Shown in pieces: positions 36,801-47,588 of a DNA stretch of 64,000 nucleotides. The position numbers and the translations under genes are program-made. Origin of the DNA: Saccharibacillus deserti (lineage in GTDB: Bacteria > Bacillota > Bacilli > Paenibacillales > Paenibacillaceae); assembly GCF_013618475.1 (NCBI RefSeq), contig NZ_JABJVN010000004.1, positions 351,279 through 415,278 on the forward strand, read 5' to 3'. A model generated the notes under the pieces. The model had not been told where the DNA came from. It did not search any database and saw only the letters and a list, made by a program, of their open reading frames with translations. Within the stretch, counting starts at the first letter, position 1; each line of letters begins with the position of its first letter.

Positions 36801-38084
36801 CTACCCCCGCGGCGTCAGCGCCTTCGCCGCGATATCGCGGCGCATATGCGCGCCGTCGAACGCGATCCGCTCCGCTGCCGCATAAGCCGCGCCGCGCGCT
36901 TCGGCGATACCGGCTCCGCGGCCGACGACGCCGAGTACGCGGCCGCCGGCGGTCACGAGCTCGCCGGCATCGCTGCGCGCCGTTCCGGCGTGGAATACGA
37001 AAGCATCGCCGCCGGCTTCGGCTTCCGTGATGCCGGTGATGACCCGGCCTTTCGGATACGAAGCCGGATAACCTTCGGAAGCCAGCACGACGCAGACCGC
37101 CGCTTCATCGCTCCAGCGGATCTCTGCGTCCGCAAGCGTGCCGTTTACGGCGGCGAGGAAGATCTCCAGCAGATCGCTCTCCAGGCGCGGCAGGACGACC
37201 TGGGTCTCCGGGTCGCCGAAGCGCGCGTTGAACTCGATCGTGCGCGGCGTGCCGTCGGCTTCGATCATCAATCCGGCGAACAGAACGCCGGTAAAAGGGC
37301 GTCCTTCGCTGACCATCGCGCGGGCGGTCGGCTTGACGATCTCTTCGATCGCGCGTTCGACGATCGCGGGGTCGATATGCGGCAGCGGCGAATACGTGCC
37401 CATGCCGCCGGTATTGGGGCCGAGGTCGCCGTCGAAGACCGGCTTGTGGTCCTGCGCCGCCGGCATCGCGCGGACCGTTTCGCCGTCCACGAACGCCAGG
37501 ATCGACATCTCTTCGCCCGTCATGCATTCTTCGATGACGACCGTACTGCCCGCCGCGCCGAAGGTGCCGCCGACCATGGCGTCGTGCAGCGCTTTTTCCG
37601 CCTCTTCGAGCGTCTGCGCGACCGTTACGCCTTTGCCCGCGGCCAGACCGTCGGTCTTGATCACGATCGGCGCGCCCTGTGCGCGCAGGTAAGCCAAAGC
37701 CGTGTCATAATCGTCGAACGTCTCGTACGCGGCCGTCGGGATGTTGTATTTCTTGAGCAGGTCTTTCATGAAGGCTTTGCTGCCTTCGATCTCCGCCGCG
37801 TTGGCCCGGGGACCGAACACCGGAATGCCTTTGGCTTCGAACGCGTCCACGATGCCGCCGGCCAGCGGATCGTCCGGGCCGATTACGGCCAGGCCAATGT
37901 TGTTCTCCAGCGCAAAAGTCGTCAGCTCGTCAAACTCGAACACGCCGATATTGACGCATTCCGCTACCTGCGCGATGCCGGCATTGCCCGGCGCGCAGTA
38001 GATCTTCCCGACTCGCTGCGACCGCGACAGCGATGCGCAGATGGCATGTTCGCGGCCGCCGCCTCCCACCACCAAAATATCCAT
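36801..38084 (-). CDS. purD: Phosphoribosylamine-glycine ligase
   Basis: PurD joins phosphoribosylamine and glycine with ATP, step 2 of IMP synthesis. This 427-residue ATP-grasp protein shows MDILVVGGGGREHAICASL at the start, GPDDPLAGGIVDAFE, IVIKTDGLAAGKGVTVA and FNARFGDPETQVVLPRL. The ATG at 38084 matches the known N-terminus; a longer start at 38126 does not. It is the last purine gene, and a strong terminator-like hairpin lies upstream of it, so its expression may be reduced or separately controlled. Confidence 0.96.
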   Translation of the reverse strand: MDILVVGGGGREHAICASLSRSQRVGKIYCAPGNAGIAQVAECVNIGVFEFDELTTFALENNIGLAVIGPDDPLAGGIVDAFEAKGIPVFGPRANAAEIEGSKAFMKDLLKKYNIPTAAYETFDDYDTALAYLRAQGAPIVIKTDGLAAGKGVTVAQTLEEAEKALHDAMVGGTFGAAGSTVVIEECMTGEEMSILAFVDGETVRAMPAAQDHKPVFDGDLGPNTGGMGTYSPLPHIDPAIVERAIEEIVKPTARAMVSEGRPFTGVLFAGLMIEADGTPRTIEFNARFGDPETQVVLPRLESDLLEIFLAAVNGTLADAEIRWSDEAAVCVVLASEGYPASYPKGRVITGITEAEAGGDAFVFHAGTARSDAGELVTAGGRVLGVVGRGAGIAEARGAAYAAAERIAFDGAHMRRDIAAKALTPRG

Positions 38085-38142
38085 TCCAACCGCCCCTTTC
38101 GCTTTTGCGCGTGTTCCTTTTTCCAATCAATCATCTGTCCGT

Positions 38143-38210
38143 AAAAAACGCGCGGCGTCCCGGGGAACGTTCCGCCTGATGCAGAATCCGCTCCGCCGGC
38201 GCGCCGCGCG
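38143..38210 (-). terminator. Terminator-like hairpin between purH and purD
   Basis: On the minus strand a 9-bp perfect GC arm (38202-38210 with 38149-38157) closes a 44-nt, partly structured loop and is followed by TTTTTT (38148-38143). It stands 30 nt after the purH stop and inside the operon. Confidence 0.65.
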
Positions 38211-38240
38211 TCGATCTCCGTTTCGCCTGATACCGCTATC

Positions 38241-39788
38241 CTAGTGCTTGAAGTGGCGCACGCCCGTGAAGATCATCGCGATGCCGGCTTCGTCGGCCGC
38301 CCGGATCGATTCTTCGTCCTTGATCGAGCCGCCCGGCTGAATGATCGCTTTGATGCCGTGCTTGGCCGCAAGCTCCACCGTATCGCCCATCGGGAAGAAC
38401 GCGTCGGAAGCGAGAATCGCGCCCTGCGCTTTGTCACCGGCCTGCTCCAGCGCGATCTTCGCCGAACCGACCCGGTTCATCTGGCCCGCGCCCACGCCGA
38501 CCGTCATGTCGTCCGCCGCCAGCACGATCGCGTTCGATTTCACGTGCTTGACGACTTTCCAGCCGAACAGCAGCTGCTTCAGCTCGTCTTCCGTCGGTTG
38601 GCGCTTGGTCACGACTTTGAGGTCGCTTTCGCCGAGCGAATGCACGTCGCTTTCCTGCACGACCATGCCGCCTTCGATCGACGTCACGACGTGCGCCGCG
38701 GCGCGGCCTTCCGCCGAAGTCAGTTCGCCCATTTTGAGCAGGCGGATATTCTTTTTCTTCGTGAGAATCTCGAGCGCTTCCGGCGTGAAGTCCGGAGCCA
38801 GCACGATCTCGAGGAAAATCTCGCTGAGCGGCTGCGCCGTTTCCGCGTCGATGACGCGGTTGGCCGCCACGATACCGCCGAAAATGGATACCGGATCGGC
38901 GCTGTACGCTTTGTTATAAGCTTCCGCGATCGTCGTGCCTACGCCCACGCCGCAGGGATTCATATGCTTGACGGCCACGACGGCCGGCTCGTTGAACTCC
39001 TTGACGATCTGGAGCGCCGCGTTGGCGTCGTTGATATTGTTGTAGGACAGCTCTTTGCCGTGCAGCTGCTCGGCGGTGGTCAGCGTGCCGGCCGGCGCCA
39101 GCGGCGCCCGGTAGAAAGCGGCCGCCTGATGCGGATTTTCCCCGTAGCGAAGGTCCTGGATTTTCTCGTAAGTGACCGTATAGCGCTCCGGCAGCGGGTC
39201 CCCCGTCTGCTTGGCCAGGTAATCGGCGATCAGCGCATCGTAGGCAGCCGTGTGGCGGAACACTTTGGCGGCGAGCTTTTTGCGGGTATTGAGCGTCGTG
39301 TCGCTGCTTTCGCGAACTTCCTCGATCACTTTGCCGTAATCCGAGCTGTCCACGACCACGCTGACAAAAGCATGGTTCTTGGCCGCGGAACGCAGCATGG
39401 TCGGTCCGCCGATATCGATATTCTCGATCGCGTCTTCGTAAGCGACGCCCGGCTTGGCGATCGTCTCCTGGAACGGATACAGGTTCACGACCACGAGGTC
39501 GATGTAATCGAGTCCGAGTTCTTGCATCTGGCGCGTATGCTCTTCGTTGTCCCGCACGGCGAGCAGTCCGCTATGTACGGCGGGATGCAGCGTTTTGACG
39601 CGGCCGTCCATGATTTCGGGGAATCCCGTCACGTCGGAAATGCCGATGACCGGGACGCCTTCCTGCGCCAGCAGGTTTTTGGTGCCTCCGGTGGAGATGA
39701 TCTCGACGCCGAGCTGCGACAGCTCGCGGCAGAATTCGACGATACCCGTTTTGTCCGATACGCTGACCAGCGCTCTTTTGATACTCAC
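38241..39788 (-). CDS. purH: Bifunctional AICAR transformylase/IMP cyclohydrolase
   Basis: PurH catalyses the last two steps to IMP. The 515-residue length is normal. The N-terminal MGS-like cyclohydrolase domain begins [17 protein letters not shown] and holds [10 protein letters not shown]. The transformylase domain has [42 protein letters not shown] and a C-terminal [18 protein letters not shown]. It starts with GTG (39786-39788) after AAGGAGG and overlaps the nudix gene stop by 4 nt. Confidence 0.97.
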   Translation of the reverse strand: MSIKRALVSVSDKTGIVEFCRELSQLGVEIISTGGTKNLLAQEGVPVIGISDVTGFPEIMDGRVKTLHPAVHSGLLAVRDNEEHTRQMQELGLDYIDLVVVNLYPFQETIAKPGVAYEDAIENIDIGGPTMLRSAAKNHAFVSVVVDSSDYGKVIEEVRESSDTTLNTRKKLAAKVFRHTAAYDALIADYLAKQTGDPLPERYTVTYEKIQDLRYGENPHQAAAFYRAPLAPAGTLTTAEQLHGKELSYNNINDANAALQIVKEFNEPAVVAVKHMNPCGVGVGTTIAEAYNKAYSADPVSIFGGIVAANRVIDAETAQPLSEIFLEIVLAPDFTPEALEILTKKKNIRLLKMGELTSAEGRAAAHVVTSIEGGMVVQESDVHSLGESDLKVVTKRQPTEDELKQLLFGWKVVKHVKSNAIVLAADDMTVGVGAGQMNRVGSAKIALEQAGDKAQGAILASDAFFPMGDTVELAAKHGIKAIIQPGGSIKDEESIRAADEAGIAMIFTGVRHFKH

Positions 39789-40222
39789 GATGAAAAGTCC
39801 TCCTTGGGGGTGTGGGATGGATGTACTTCGATCAATCTCAGGGCTTTTCGGGAAAAAGTCGCGATCTCTTCGGTCGGCGGAAGCGCATCAAGCGCAAACC
39901 AGCGAACGCCCGCATGCTTGTCCGGCTCCAGGTTCCGCGGTTCGCCGCCGTCATAACGGACTTTGTAGATCAGCGACAGCAGATGAAGGCCCTGCTCGGA
40001 GCGGATCGTCTCGTCCGTGCACAGAAGACGCTCCACTTCGACGATCAGCCCGGTCTCTTCCTCGACCTCGCGGACCACCGTACGTTCCAGCGTCTCGAAA
40101 GGATCGACTTTCCCTCCGGGAATGCTCCATTTCTGCATCTCGGGGTCTTTTTTGCGAAGGACCAACAGCACTTGGCCTTCGTCATTGACAATGACCGCTC
40201 CGGTTCCGACTAAGATCGGCAT
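39785..40222 (-). CDS. NUDIX hydrolase embedded in the purine operon
   Basis: This 145-residue protein has a complete Nudix box ([20 protein letters not shown], ending ETGL) on the usual alpha/beta/alpha fold. The family hydrolyses nucleoside diphosphates linked to another group; candidates include oxidised dNTPs, NADH, ADP-ribose or phosphoribosyl metabolites. The substrate is unknown. It sits between purN (33-nt gap) and purH (4-nt overlap), so it is co-transcribed and probably translationally coupled to purH. That position suggests housekeeping of purine nucleotides or of a pathway by-product. Confidence 0.9.
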   Translation of the reverse strand: MPILVGTGAVIVNDEGQVLLVLRKKDPEMQKWSIPGGKVDPFETLERTVVREVEEETGLIVEVERLLCTDETIRSEQGLHLLSLIYKVRYDGGEPRNLEPDKHAGVRWFALDALPPTEEIATFSRKALRLIEVHPSHTPKEDFSS

Positions 40223-40255
40223 GTTTGTCCACTTCTTTCTTCTGTCAAAATACGT

Positions 40256-41380
40256 TTAAAACAACAGCACCCGGCGCCCTTCCAGCTTCACGCGGCCGGC
40301 CGCGAACCACGAGACGACTTCCGGATACAGCAGACGCTCCTGTTCCTGAATGCGCAGCTGCAGCTCGATCGCCGTATCGTCGGCCGTCACTTCGACGGCC
40401 CTCTGGGCGATGATCGGCCCCGTGTCCATGCCTCCGTCGACGAAATGCACCGTCGCCCCGCTTAGGCGAACGCCGTGCTCGACCGCTTGGCCCGCCGCGT
40501 CTTTGCCCGGAAAAGACGGCAGCAGCGACGGGTGGATATTGATCATCCGTCCCGCGTAAGGCTCGACGAGCACATCCGTAATCAGCCGCATATAGCCGGC
40601 GAGCACGACCAGGTCGATCTTCGCTTTCGCCAACTCGCCGAGAATCTCGCGCTCGTAGGCTTGGCGCGATTCATAGTCTTTCGGCGAAAACGCAAACACC
40701 GGCACACCTGCCGCCCGGGCACGTTCCACGGCCTTCGCTTGCGGCTTGTCGGAGACGAGCAGCGCGATCCGAGCGCCCAGACGTCCCGATTGCGCCGAGT
40801 CCAGCAGCGCCTGGAAGTTGCTGCCCGATCCGGACGCGAATACCGCGATCCGGTACGGCCGCTCCGGTCCTTCGCCCTGCGCGAGCGCTTGTTCCAGCTC
40901 CAGCAGCTGCGCGGCCGGATCGCTCTCCGCGCCGGGAGCTTCGCCGGGTTCCGAGACGGCCGGAAGTCCGGGCGGCGTCAGCGGATCAACCGACGGATCG
41001 GCGCCCGGAGCGGGGATGCCGCCCGGGGTAACGGGCTGCGGAACGTCAGGAACAGGCACGCCGCCTGGCGTCACCGGCTGGGGAATGACCGGGTTAGGCT
41101 GCGGATCAGGCGCCGGTACTGTTGGTTCCGGATCCGGCAGAGGTATCGTCGGCACTGCGGGCTCGTCGGGCAGTGCAGGCATCGGGCCGGGTTTTTGCGG
41201 CACCTCTTCTTCGGAAGCGTTCGGCGTAGGACCTAAGCCGAGCGGCCGGGCGGATACGCTGTTCAAGCTGTCCGTCAAAGCAGCCGATTCCGCTTGACCT
41301 TGCTCGATCGGCGTTTGGAATCCGTCGGCCGCCGAAACGGCGTCAGTGACCGTCCGCATCTCCTGTTCGCCGCGACTCAT
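40256..41380 (-). CDS. purN: Phosphoribosylglycinamide formyltransferase with a proline-rich N-terminal extension
   Basis: The C-terminal 200 residues (from about 173, [20 protein letters not shown]) form a complete GART domain with the catalytic set [16 protein letters not shown] (Asn, His) and [11 protein letters not shown] (Asp). It transfers formyl from 10-formyl-THF to GAR. Before it stand about 170 extra residues. The first 55 are mixed, then a Pro/Ala/Val/Gly-rich segment follows with near repeats ([22 protein letters not shown]), ending in a short acidic helix. Ordinary PurN is about 190-210 residues. The ATG at 41380 overlaps the purM stop (ATGA) but lacks a strong ribosome site. I see no convincing internal start nearer the GART domain. 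Confidence 0.92.
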   Translation of the reverse strand: MSRGEQEMRTVTDAVSAADGFQTPIEQGQAESAALTDSLNSVSARPLGLGPTPNASEEEVPQKPGPMPALPDEPAVPTIPLPDPEPTVPAPDPQPNPVIPQPVTPGGVPVPDVPQPVTPGGIPAPGADPSVDPLTPPGLPAVSEPGEAPGAESDPAAQLLELEQALAQGEGPERPYRIAVFASGSGSNFQALLDSAQSGRLGARIALLVSDKPQAKAVERARAAGVPVFAFSPKDYESRQAYEREILGELAKAKIDLVVLAGYMRLITDVLVEPYAGRMINIHPSLLPSFPGKDAAGQAVEHGVRLSGATVHFVDGGMDTGPIIAQRAVEVTADDTAIELQLRIQEQERLLYPEVVSWFAAGRVKLEGRRVLLF

Positions 41381-42417
41381 TGCGCGTTACCCGAGAAGGT
41401 CACGGCTTTCTCGCCTTCCGTGACGCGGCCGATCAGGTACGCGGATTCGCCCGCTTCCTGCAGTTGGCGCAGCGCTTCTTCCTTGTCGGCTTCGGCGACG
41501 ACGAGCACGAGGCCGATGCCCATATTGAACGTCGTGTACATGTCGCTGTCCGAGATATTCCCTTTGGCCTGCATCAGGTCGAAGATCGGCAGTACCGGCC
41601 ACGTGCCGCGTTGAATCTCGACGTTCACGCCTTCCGGCAGCATCCGCGGGATGTTCTCGATAAAGCCGCCGCCCGTAATATGCGCCATGCCTTTGACTTC
41701 GATCGATTTCAGCAGCTGCAGCACCGGCTTGACGTAGATCTTCGTCGGCTCAAGCAGCGTTGCGCCGAGCGTGCCGCCGAGTTCCGCCACTTCGTCGGTC
41801 AATTGGTAGCCGTGCTGCTCCAGCAGCAGCTTGCGCACGAGCGAAAATCCGTTGCTGTGCACGCCGCTCGAAGCCAGCCCGATCACCGCGTCGCCCGCCG
41901 AAATCGACTGGCCGCTGATGATTTTCTTTTTGTCGACGATGCCGACCGTGAAGCCCGCGATATCGTACTCGCCTTCGCTGTACATGTCCGGCATCTCCGC
42001 CGTCTCGCCGCCGATCAGGGCGCAGCCCGACTGCAGGCAGCCGTCCGCGATGCCCGCGACGATGTCTTCGATTTTCTCCGGCACCACTTTTCCGGTCGCC
42101 AGATAGTCGAGGAAGAACAGCGGTTCCGCGCCCTGCACGATAATGTCGTTCACGCACATGGCGACCGCGTCGATGCCGATCGTGTCGTGCTTGTCCATCG
42201 CGAACGCGATTTTGAGCTTCGTGCCGACGCCGTCCGTTCCGGAGACGAGCACCGGCTCTTCGTAAGCGTCTTTGTTCAGACCGAACAGCGCGCCGAACCC
42301 GCCCAGATCCGTCATGACTTCCGGACGGAACGTTTTCTTGACGTGCTTTTTCATCCGCTCGACCGCTTCGTTGCCCGCCGCGATATCGACTCCGGCATTT
42401 TTGTAGGCTTCAGACAC
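41377..42417 (-). CDS. purM: Phosphoribosylformylglycinamidine cyclo-ligase
   Basis: PurM closes the imidazole ring to AIR using ATP. The protein is 346 residues from the GTG at 42417 ([15 protein letters not shown]), which has AAAGGA ten bases upstream; the GTG nine bases earlier is too close to that site. Typical motifs are [46 protein letters not shown] and [13 protein letters not shown]. The stop overlaps the purN start. A 770-nt non-coding region separates it from purF. Confidence 0.96.
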   Translation of the reverse strand: MSEAYKNAGVDIAAGNEAVERMKKHVKKTFRPEVMTDLGGFGALFGLNKDAYEEPVLVSGTDGVGTKLKIAFAMDKHDTIGIDAVAMCVNDIIVQGAEPLFFLDYLATGKVVPEKIEDIVAGIADGCLQSGCALIGGETAEMPDMYSEGEYDIAGFTVGIVDKKKIISGQSISAGDAVIGLASSGVHSNGFSLVRKLLLEQHGYQLTDEVAELGGTLGATLLEPTKIYVKPVLQLLKSIEVKGMAHITGGGFIENIPRMLPEGVNVEIQRGTWPVLPIFDLMQAKGNISDSDMYTTFNMGIGLVLVVAEADKEEALRQLQEAGESAYLIGRVTEGEKAVTFSGNAQ

Positions 42418-42537
42418 AACCGACACATCCTTTGTAATTAAATTAGGTTTGTTGGAGAAGCTGGGGCGCTGCGGGGGAAATTCGTTAGCATATGCTTCCG
42501 ATGTGCCTTTCTTCGAAAGGCTTTAGTTCGCTGTCTC

Positions 42538-43160
42538 ACTCGGAAAGTACGATTAAATTTTCAGCGGAATCTTTCCGAGTTCAAAGGCGTCTTTCACTGA
42601 ATTTCTCCCTCCGCTGTCGCTTCCTGAAACCTTTTAATTTCAGATCCAAGCTGCGCTTGGATCTGAAATTGGGGTAGTTAAAAGATCTTTTCAATTTCAT
42701 CCGAAAAAGACATACCTTCAAAGAAATAATTACGCTATAAACAAACTTGTATGAGAGAAGCTTTTAATGATGCATTGACCGGCCCTCTAAAACCCGAACC
42801 AACAGCTCCAGGTTTCCAACGGCTGTTCTCTGCAACTTCAGTAATAGCGGGCCTACACATTTGCTTCTACCCTCTTCACTAACACCAATCCTATATCCTT
42901 ACTCCTTACGGCTTCGGCAAAGCCAAGCCCAAGCTTCTAGCCCTACCCGCTTTTTCACCGAGGAGAAAAAGCGGCCCTTCGCTCCCTCTACCCCTGCCCA
43001 AAATCGGGTGCGGGGCGGCTGAAGATGCGCCAAGGTAAGCGGAGGGTAGAGGGAGCCTGAAGAAACGAAGTGGTCGCCTTTGAAATCCGATTCCCGCCTC
43101 TAACTAAGTTATTTAATGAAGGAATCGGATTGAAACAGCGATCGGAAGGCCCCTCTACCC
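42538..43160 (-). other. Structured non-coding region between purF and purM
   Basis: The 777-nt gap 42418-43194 has no plausible gene but several inverted repeats. These are: 10 bp (42538-42547/42571-42580); a perfect 16-bp stem with a 3-nt loop (42636-42651/42655-42670); 10 bp (42947-42956/42965-42974); 13 bp (42981-42993/43044-43056); and a long imperfect stem around AATCCGATTCC (43084-43094/43121-43131). GGGTAGAGGG at 43044 can pair with either 42984-42993 or 43151-43160, so two folds are mutually exclusive. Confidence 0.7.
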
Positions 43161-43194
43161 GCAGCGACCTCCCACCGCACCTCCAGCACCCGCA

Positions 43195-44670
43195 TCAACA
43201 CCCGCACCCAATTTTTTCATCCCCGCCGAAATCCACCTGCGTCGGATAATCGTTGTCGAAGCAGGCCATGCACAGTCCGCCTTTGTACGATTCCCGGTCG
43301 TCGCCGTCGACGGCTTCGATCAGTCCTTCGTAGCTGAGAAACGCCAGCGAATCCGCGCCGATCTCCTCGCGGATCTCTTCGACGGTACGCATCGAAGCGA
43401 TCAGTTCGCGGCTGTCGGGCGTGTCGATCCCGTAGAAGCACGGGTTTTTGAACGGAGGCGACGTGATGCACACATGCACTTCCGTGGCGCCCGCTTCTTT
43501 GAGCAGCGAGACGATGCGGCGCGAAGTGGTGCCTCGCACGATCGAGTCGTCGATCATGACGACGCGTTTGCCGTCAACGACGCGGCGCACGGCGCTCAGC
43601 TTCATTTTGACGCCCTGCTCGCGCAGTTCCTGGCTCGGCTGGATAAAGGTTCGGCCGGTATATTTGTTCTTGATCAGACCGAGTTCGTACGGGATACCGG
43701 TCTGCTCGGCATAGCCGATCGCGGCCGAGATACTGGAATCCGGTACGCCGGTGACGATATCGGCATCGACGAACTGCTCGCGTGCCAGCACGCTGCCCAT
43801 GCGTTTGCGGGCGGAGTGCAGGTTCGAACCGTTCATGTCGCTGTCCGGGCGGGCGAAGTAGATGTATTCCATCGCGCAGAGCGCTTTGCGCTGCATCGGG
43901 GTAAACCGGTCTTCGCGCAGCCCGTCTTGATCGAGAATGAGCATCTCGCCCGGACGGACGTCGCGCACGATCTCCGCGCCGATCACTTCCAGCGCGCACG
44001 TCTCGGACGTGAAGATGTACGCGTCGCCGAGGCGGCCCATCGTCAGCGGACGCAGGCCGTTCGGGTCGCAGGCGACCAGCAGCTTGTCATGCGTCAGCAG
44101 CATAAACGCGTAACCGCCGACCATCCGGTTCATGGCGTCTTTCGCCGCTTCGACGAAGTCTTTCGGCGAGCGGGCGATCAGATGCGCCACCACTTCCGTA
44201 TCGCTCGTCGTCTGGAAGATCGAACCGCTCTCTTCCAGCTCGCGCCGGATTTCCGGCGCGTTGACGATATTGCCGTTGGTGGCGACGGCGATGTCGCCGC
44301 CTTTGTATTTGAACACAAGCGGCTGGGCATTGGTCAAGCCGCCGCCCCCGCTCGTCGAGTAGCGAACGTGCCCGATCGAGTTATTCCCCTGAAGACCGGC
44401 GAGCGTATCCTTGTCGAAGACTTCTTTGACAAGGCCCAAACCGCGATGATAGTTGAAGTGATCATGCTGGCTGACGCAAATCCCCGCGCTTTCCTCTCCC
44501 CGGTGCTGAAGTGCATGCAGGCCGTAGTAGGACAGGGAAGCGGCGTCCGGGTGTCCGTAGACCCCGAACACGCCGCATTCTTCGCGCAGCGTGTCAAACG
44601 GGTCGATCTGACCCGCTCCCTCGTTGTAGTAATCCCCGGTCCACAGCGGCTGCTTTACTTCATCAGACAT
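43195..44670 (-). CDS. purF: Amidophosphoribosyltransferase
   Basis: PurF makes phosphoribosylamine from PRPP and glutamine, the first step and main control point of the pathway. This 491-residue class II glutamine amidotransferase has a propeptide ending in Glu-Glu before the catalytic Cys32 ([20 protein letters not shown]). The C-terminal phosphoribosyltransferase domain holds the PRPP motif [19 protein letters not shown]. Cysteines near ACFDNDYPT and the terminal CGC fit the iron-sulphur ligands of the Bacillus type. The ATG at 44670 follows GGGAGG and overlaps the purL end by 16 nt. Confidence 0.96.
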   Translation of the reverse strand: MSDEVKQPLWTGDYYNEGAGQIDPFDTLREECGVFGVYGHPDAASLSYYGLHALQHRGEESAGICVSQHDHFNYHRGLGLVKEVFDKDTLAGLQGNNSIGHVRYSTSGGGGLTNAQPLVFKYKGGDIAVATNGNIVNAPEIRRELEESGSIFQTTSDTEVVAHLIARSPKDFVEAAKDAMNRMVGGYAFMLLTHDKLLVACDPNGLRPLTMGRLGDAYIFTSETCALEVIGAEIVRDVRPGEMLILDQDGLREDRFTPMQRKALCAMEYIYFARPDSDMNGSNLHSARKRMGSVLAREQFVDADIVTGVPDSSISAAIGYAEQTGIPYELGLIKNKYTGRTFIQPSQELREQGVKMKLSAVRRVVDGKRVVMIDDSIVRGTTSRRIVSLLKEAGATEVHVCITSPPFKNPCFYGIDTPDSRELIASMRTVEEIREEIGADSLAFLSYEGLIEAVDGDDRESYKGGLCMACFDNDYPTQVDFGGDEKIGCGC

Positions 44671-46916
44671 GGAATCGCATCCTCCCAGACGTGTTTGAGT
44701 GTATGAATCTCTTCGCTGAGCACTTCCTTGCCGTCCACCGTGATATGCAATTGCAGACCGGATACGCGTCCGATCTTCGCCGCAGGCACGCCGTGCGCGT
44801 GAAGGCCGCTCAGCAGCGCTTCCGCGTTCTCGGGCGTCGTCGACAGCAGGATACGCGACTGGCTTTCGCTGAACAGCGCGAAGTCCGCCCGCAGTCCCGC
44901 TTCGCCGATCTCTTCCGTATGCAGGCTCACCTGCGCGCCGAATCCGCCGCCGATGCAGCTTTCCGCCAGCGCAACCGCAAGGCCGCCGTCCGACAGATCG
45001 TGCGCCGAACGGACAAGGCCGCTTTGGATCGCTTCGAGCACGCCGCCGAGCAGCTTTTTCTCGACCGCGAGATCCAGCTGCGGAGGACGTCCTTCCGTCA
45101 CGCCGTGGATCACCTGCTGGAACTCGGTTCCGCCGAGTTCGGCGCGCGTGAGTCCCGTCAGGACCAGAATATCGCCTTCGCCTTTGAAATGCTGCGTCGT
45201 GATATGGTCCACGTCGTGCACGAGGCCGACCATGCCGACGACCGGCGTCGGATAGATCGAGCCTTTGGCGTTTTCGTTGTACAGGCTGACGTTGCCGCCG
45301 ATGACCGGCGTATCGAGTTCGCGGCACGCTTCCGCCATGCCGTCGACCGCTTTTTCCATCTGCCAGAAGATTTCAGGCTTCTCCGGGCTGCCGAAGTTCA
45401 GGTTGTCCGTGATCGCAAGCGGCTCCGCGCCGGAGCAGACGATATTGCGCGCCGCTTCGCTGACCGCGATACGGCCGCCGACTTCCGGGTCGAGGTAGAC
45501 GAAGCGTCCGCTGCAGTCCGTCGTCATCGCAAGCGCTTTGCGCGTGCCGTCGATCGTTACGACCGCCGCATCCGAACCCGGGCGCACGGCCGTGTTCGTC
45601 CGCACCATGTAATCGTACTGCTCGTAGACCCACGCTTTGCTCGCCACGCTCGGGGAACCCAGCACTTTTTTCAAAGCGCCGCCAAGATCCGTCACTTCGT
45701 TGTAAGCCGTCGTGTCGACCAGCGCGTTCTTCGCGTAGTAAGCCGGTTCGCTTGAAGGCTTGTCGTAGATCGGGCATTCGTCGACCAGCGCGTTCACCGG
45801 CATATCGCCGACGACTTCGCCGTGGTGCAGCAGCTTGAGGCGGCCGTCGTCCGTCACTTTGCCGACTTTCGCGCAGATAACTCCCCAACGTTCGAAGATT
45901 TCCATCGCCTGCGCTTCGTCTTTGGGCTCGACGACGAACAGCATGCGCTCCTGCGACTCCGACAGCATCATTTCGTACGCCGTCATGCCTTCTTCGCGCT
46001 GCGGCACCTGATCGAGGTACAGCTCCAGACCGTTGCCCGCTTTGCTCGCCATTTCGGAGCTGGAGCAGGTCAGACCCGCCGCGCCCATGTCCTGGATGCC
46101 GACGACGATGCCGCTGTCGATCAGCTCGAGGCACGATTCCATGACCAGCTTCTCCATAAACGGATCGCCGACCTGTACCGCCGTTTTGCGTTCCTGCGAT
46201 TCTTCCGTCAGCTCTTCCGACGCGAACGTCGCGCCGTGGATCCCGTCGCGTCCTGTTGGAGGGCCGACGTAGAACACCGGGTTGCCGATGCCTTTGGCCA
46301 CGCCGCGCTGAATCTTGTCGTGGTCGATCAGGCCGACGCACATCGCGTTGACGAGCGGATTGCCTTCGTAGCTCTCGTCGAACACCACTTCGCCGCCGAC
46401 CGTCGGGATGCCGATACAGTTGCCGTATCCGGCGATGCCGCTGACCACGTGTTCGAACAGGTATTTGACGCGGTCGCTCTCAAGCTTGCCGAAGCGCAGC
46501 GAGTTCAGCGACGCGATCGGACGCGCGCCCATCGAGAAGATGTCGCGGATGATGCCGCCGACGCCTGTCGCCGCGCCCTGGAAAGGCTCGACCGCCGAAG
46601 GGTGGTTGTGGCTTTCGATCTTGAACACGACCGCCTGGTTGTCGCCGATATCGACGATGCCCGCGCCTTCGCCCGGCCCCATCAGGACGCGCGGCCCGGT
46701 CACCGGGAATTTGCGCAGCAGCGGCTTCGAGTTCTTGTATGCGCAGTGTTCCGACCACATGACGCTGAAAACGCCGATTTCCGTGTAGTTCGGTTTACGG
46801 CCGAGAAAACCGCAGATGAGCTCGAACTCGCTGTCCGATACACCCATCTGTTTGTAAATTTGCTGATCCGCGATTTGCTCCGCCGTCGGTTCTTTAACGG
46901 ACATTTGCTGCGTCAT
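44655..46916 (-). CDS. purL: Phosphoribosylformylglycinamidine synthase subunit PurL
   Basis: This 753-residue small-type PurL carries the ATP-dependent FGAM synthase activity and works with PurQ (glutaminase) and PurS. Motifs include [67 protein letters not shown] and [19 protein letters not shown]. The start at 46916 follows TTGGAGG and overlaps the end of purQ by 23 nt. Its end overlaps purF, so the Q-L-F set is tightly coupled. Confidence 0.97.
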   Translation of the reverse strand: MTQQMSVKEPTAEQIADQQIYKQMGVSDSEFELICGFLGRKPNYTEIGVFSVMWSEHCAYKNSKPLLRKFPVTGPRVLMGPGEGAGIVDIGDNQAVVFKIESHNHPSAVEPFQGAATGVGGIIRDIFSMGARPIASLNSLRFGKLESDRVKYLFEHVVSGIAGYGNCIGIPTVGGEVVFDESYEGNPLVNAMCVGLIDHDKIQRGVAKGIGNPVFYVGPPTGRDGIHGATFASEELTEESQERKTAVQVGDPFMEKLVMESCLELIDSGIVVGIQDMGAAGLTCSSSEMASKAGNGLELYLDQVPQREEGMTAYEMMLSESQERMLFVVEPKDEAQAMEIFERWGVICAKVGKVTDDGRLKLLHHGEVVGDMPVNALVDECPIYDKPSSEPAYYAKNALVDTTAYNEVTDLGGALKKVLGSPSVASKAWVYEQYDYMVRTNTAVRPGSDAAVVTIDGTRKALAMTTDCSGRFVYLDPEVGGRIAVSEAARNIVCSGAEPLAITDNLNFGSPEKPEIFWQMEKAVDGMAEACRELDTPVIGGNVSLYNENAKGSIYPTPVVGMVGLVHDVDHITTQHFKGEGDILVLTGLTRAELGGTEFQQVIHGVTEGRPPQLDLAVEKKLLGGVLEAIQSGLVRSAHDLSDGGLAVALAESCIGGGFGAQVSLHTEEIGEAGLRADFALFSESQSRILLSTTPENAEALLSGLHAHGVPAAKIGRVSGLQLHITVDGKEVLSEEIHTLKHVWEDAIPCLMK

Positions 46917-47583
46917 GTTGTTCCCTCCAAGCGTTAATGATCGATGTGAACATCTTTTTGCCGTCCGTCGTGCCCAGAATCTCGTTCACGGCGCGTTCCG
47001 GGTGCGGCATCATGCCGAGTACGTTGCCCGCTTTGTTCGTCACGCCGGCGATATCGTCGACCGAACCGTTCGGGTTGCTCTTGTAGCGGAACGCGATCTG
47101 GTTGTTGCTGCGCAGCTCTTCAAGCGTAGCTTCGTCGCAGTAATAGTTGCCTTCGCCGTGCGCGATCGGAATGACGATTTCTTCGCCGGCTTCGTAGTCG
47201 CGGGTGAACGGCGTAGCGTTGTTCTCCACCTTCAGTACCGTATCGCGGCAGGCGAACTTCATGGACATGTTGCGGCGCAGCGCGCCCGGGAGCAGTCCGG
47301 CTTCGGTCAGGATCTGGAAACCGTTGCAGATGCCGAGTACGAACTTGCCTTCTTCGGCCGCTTTCGCCACTTCGTTCATGACCGGAGCGAACCGCGAGAT
47401 CGCGCCGCAGCGCAGGTAATCGCCGTACGAGAAACCGCCCGGGACGATGATGCAGTCGTAGGGAGTCAGGTCGGTCGCGGTATGCCAGACGTAATCGACC
47501 GGTTCGCCAAGCACGTTCTCCACCGCTTTGTAACAGTCGATGTCGCAGTTGGAACCGGGAAACACGAGGACTGCAAATTTCAT
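46894..47583 (-). CDS. purQ: Phosphoribosylformylglycinamidine synthase subunit PurQ
   Basis: This 229-residue class I glutamine amidotransferase delivers ammonia to Pur[21 protein letters not shown] opens the protein, the oxyanion-region [14 protein letters not shown] and the nucleophile elbow [20 protein letters not shown] follow, and His/Glu are in [15 protein letters not shown] precedes the ATG at 47583. It begins 5 nt after purS and overlaps purL. Confidence 0.97.
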   Translation of the reverse strand: MKFAVLVFPGSNCDIDCYKAVENVLGEPVDYVWHTATDLTPYDCIIVPGGFSYGDYLRCGAISRFAPVMNEVAKAAEEGKFVLGICNGFQILTEAGLLPGALRRNMSMKFACRDTVLKVENNATPFTRDYEAGEEIVIPIAHGEGNYYCDEATLEELRSNNQIAFRYKSNPNGSVDDIAGVTNKAGNVLGMMPHPERAVNEILGTTDGKKMFTSIINAWREQHDAANVR

Positions 47584-47588
47584 CGGAA

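Noticed and set aside
42492..42677. A 61-codon plus-strand frame in the purF-purM gap
   Set aside because: It runs across two inverted repeats, has no ribosome site and no recognisable protein features.
43195..45327. A 710-codon version of purF with 219 extra N-terminal residues
   Set aside because: The extra part is an Arg-rich shadow of purL. The true start at 44670 has GGGAGG and leads to the Glu-Glu-Cys processing site.
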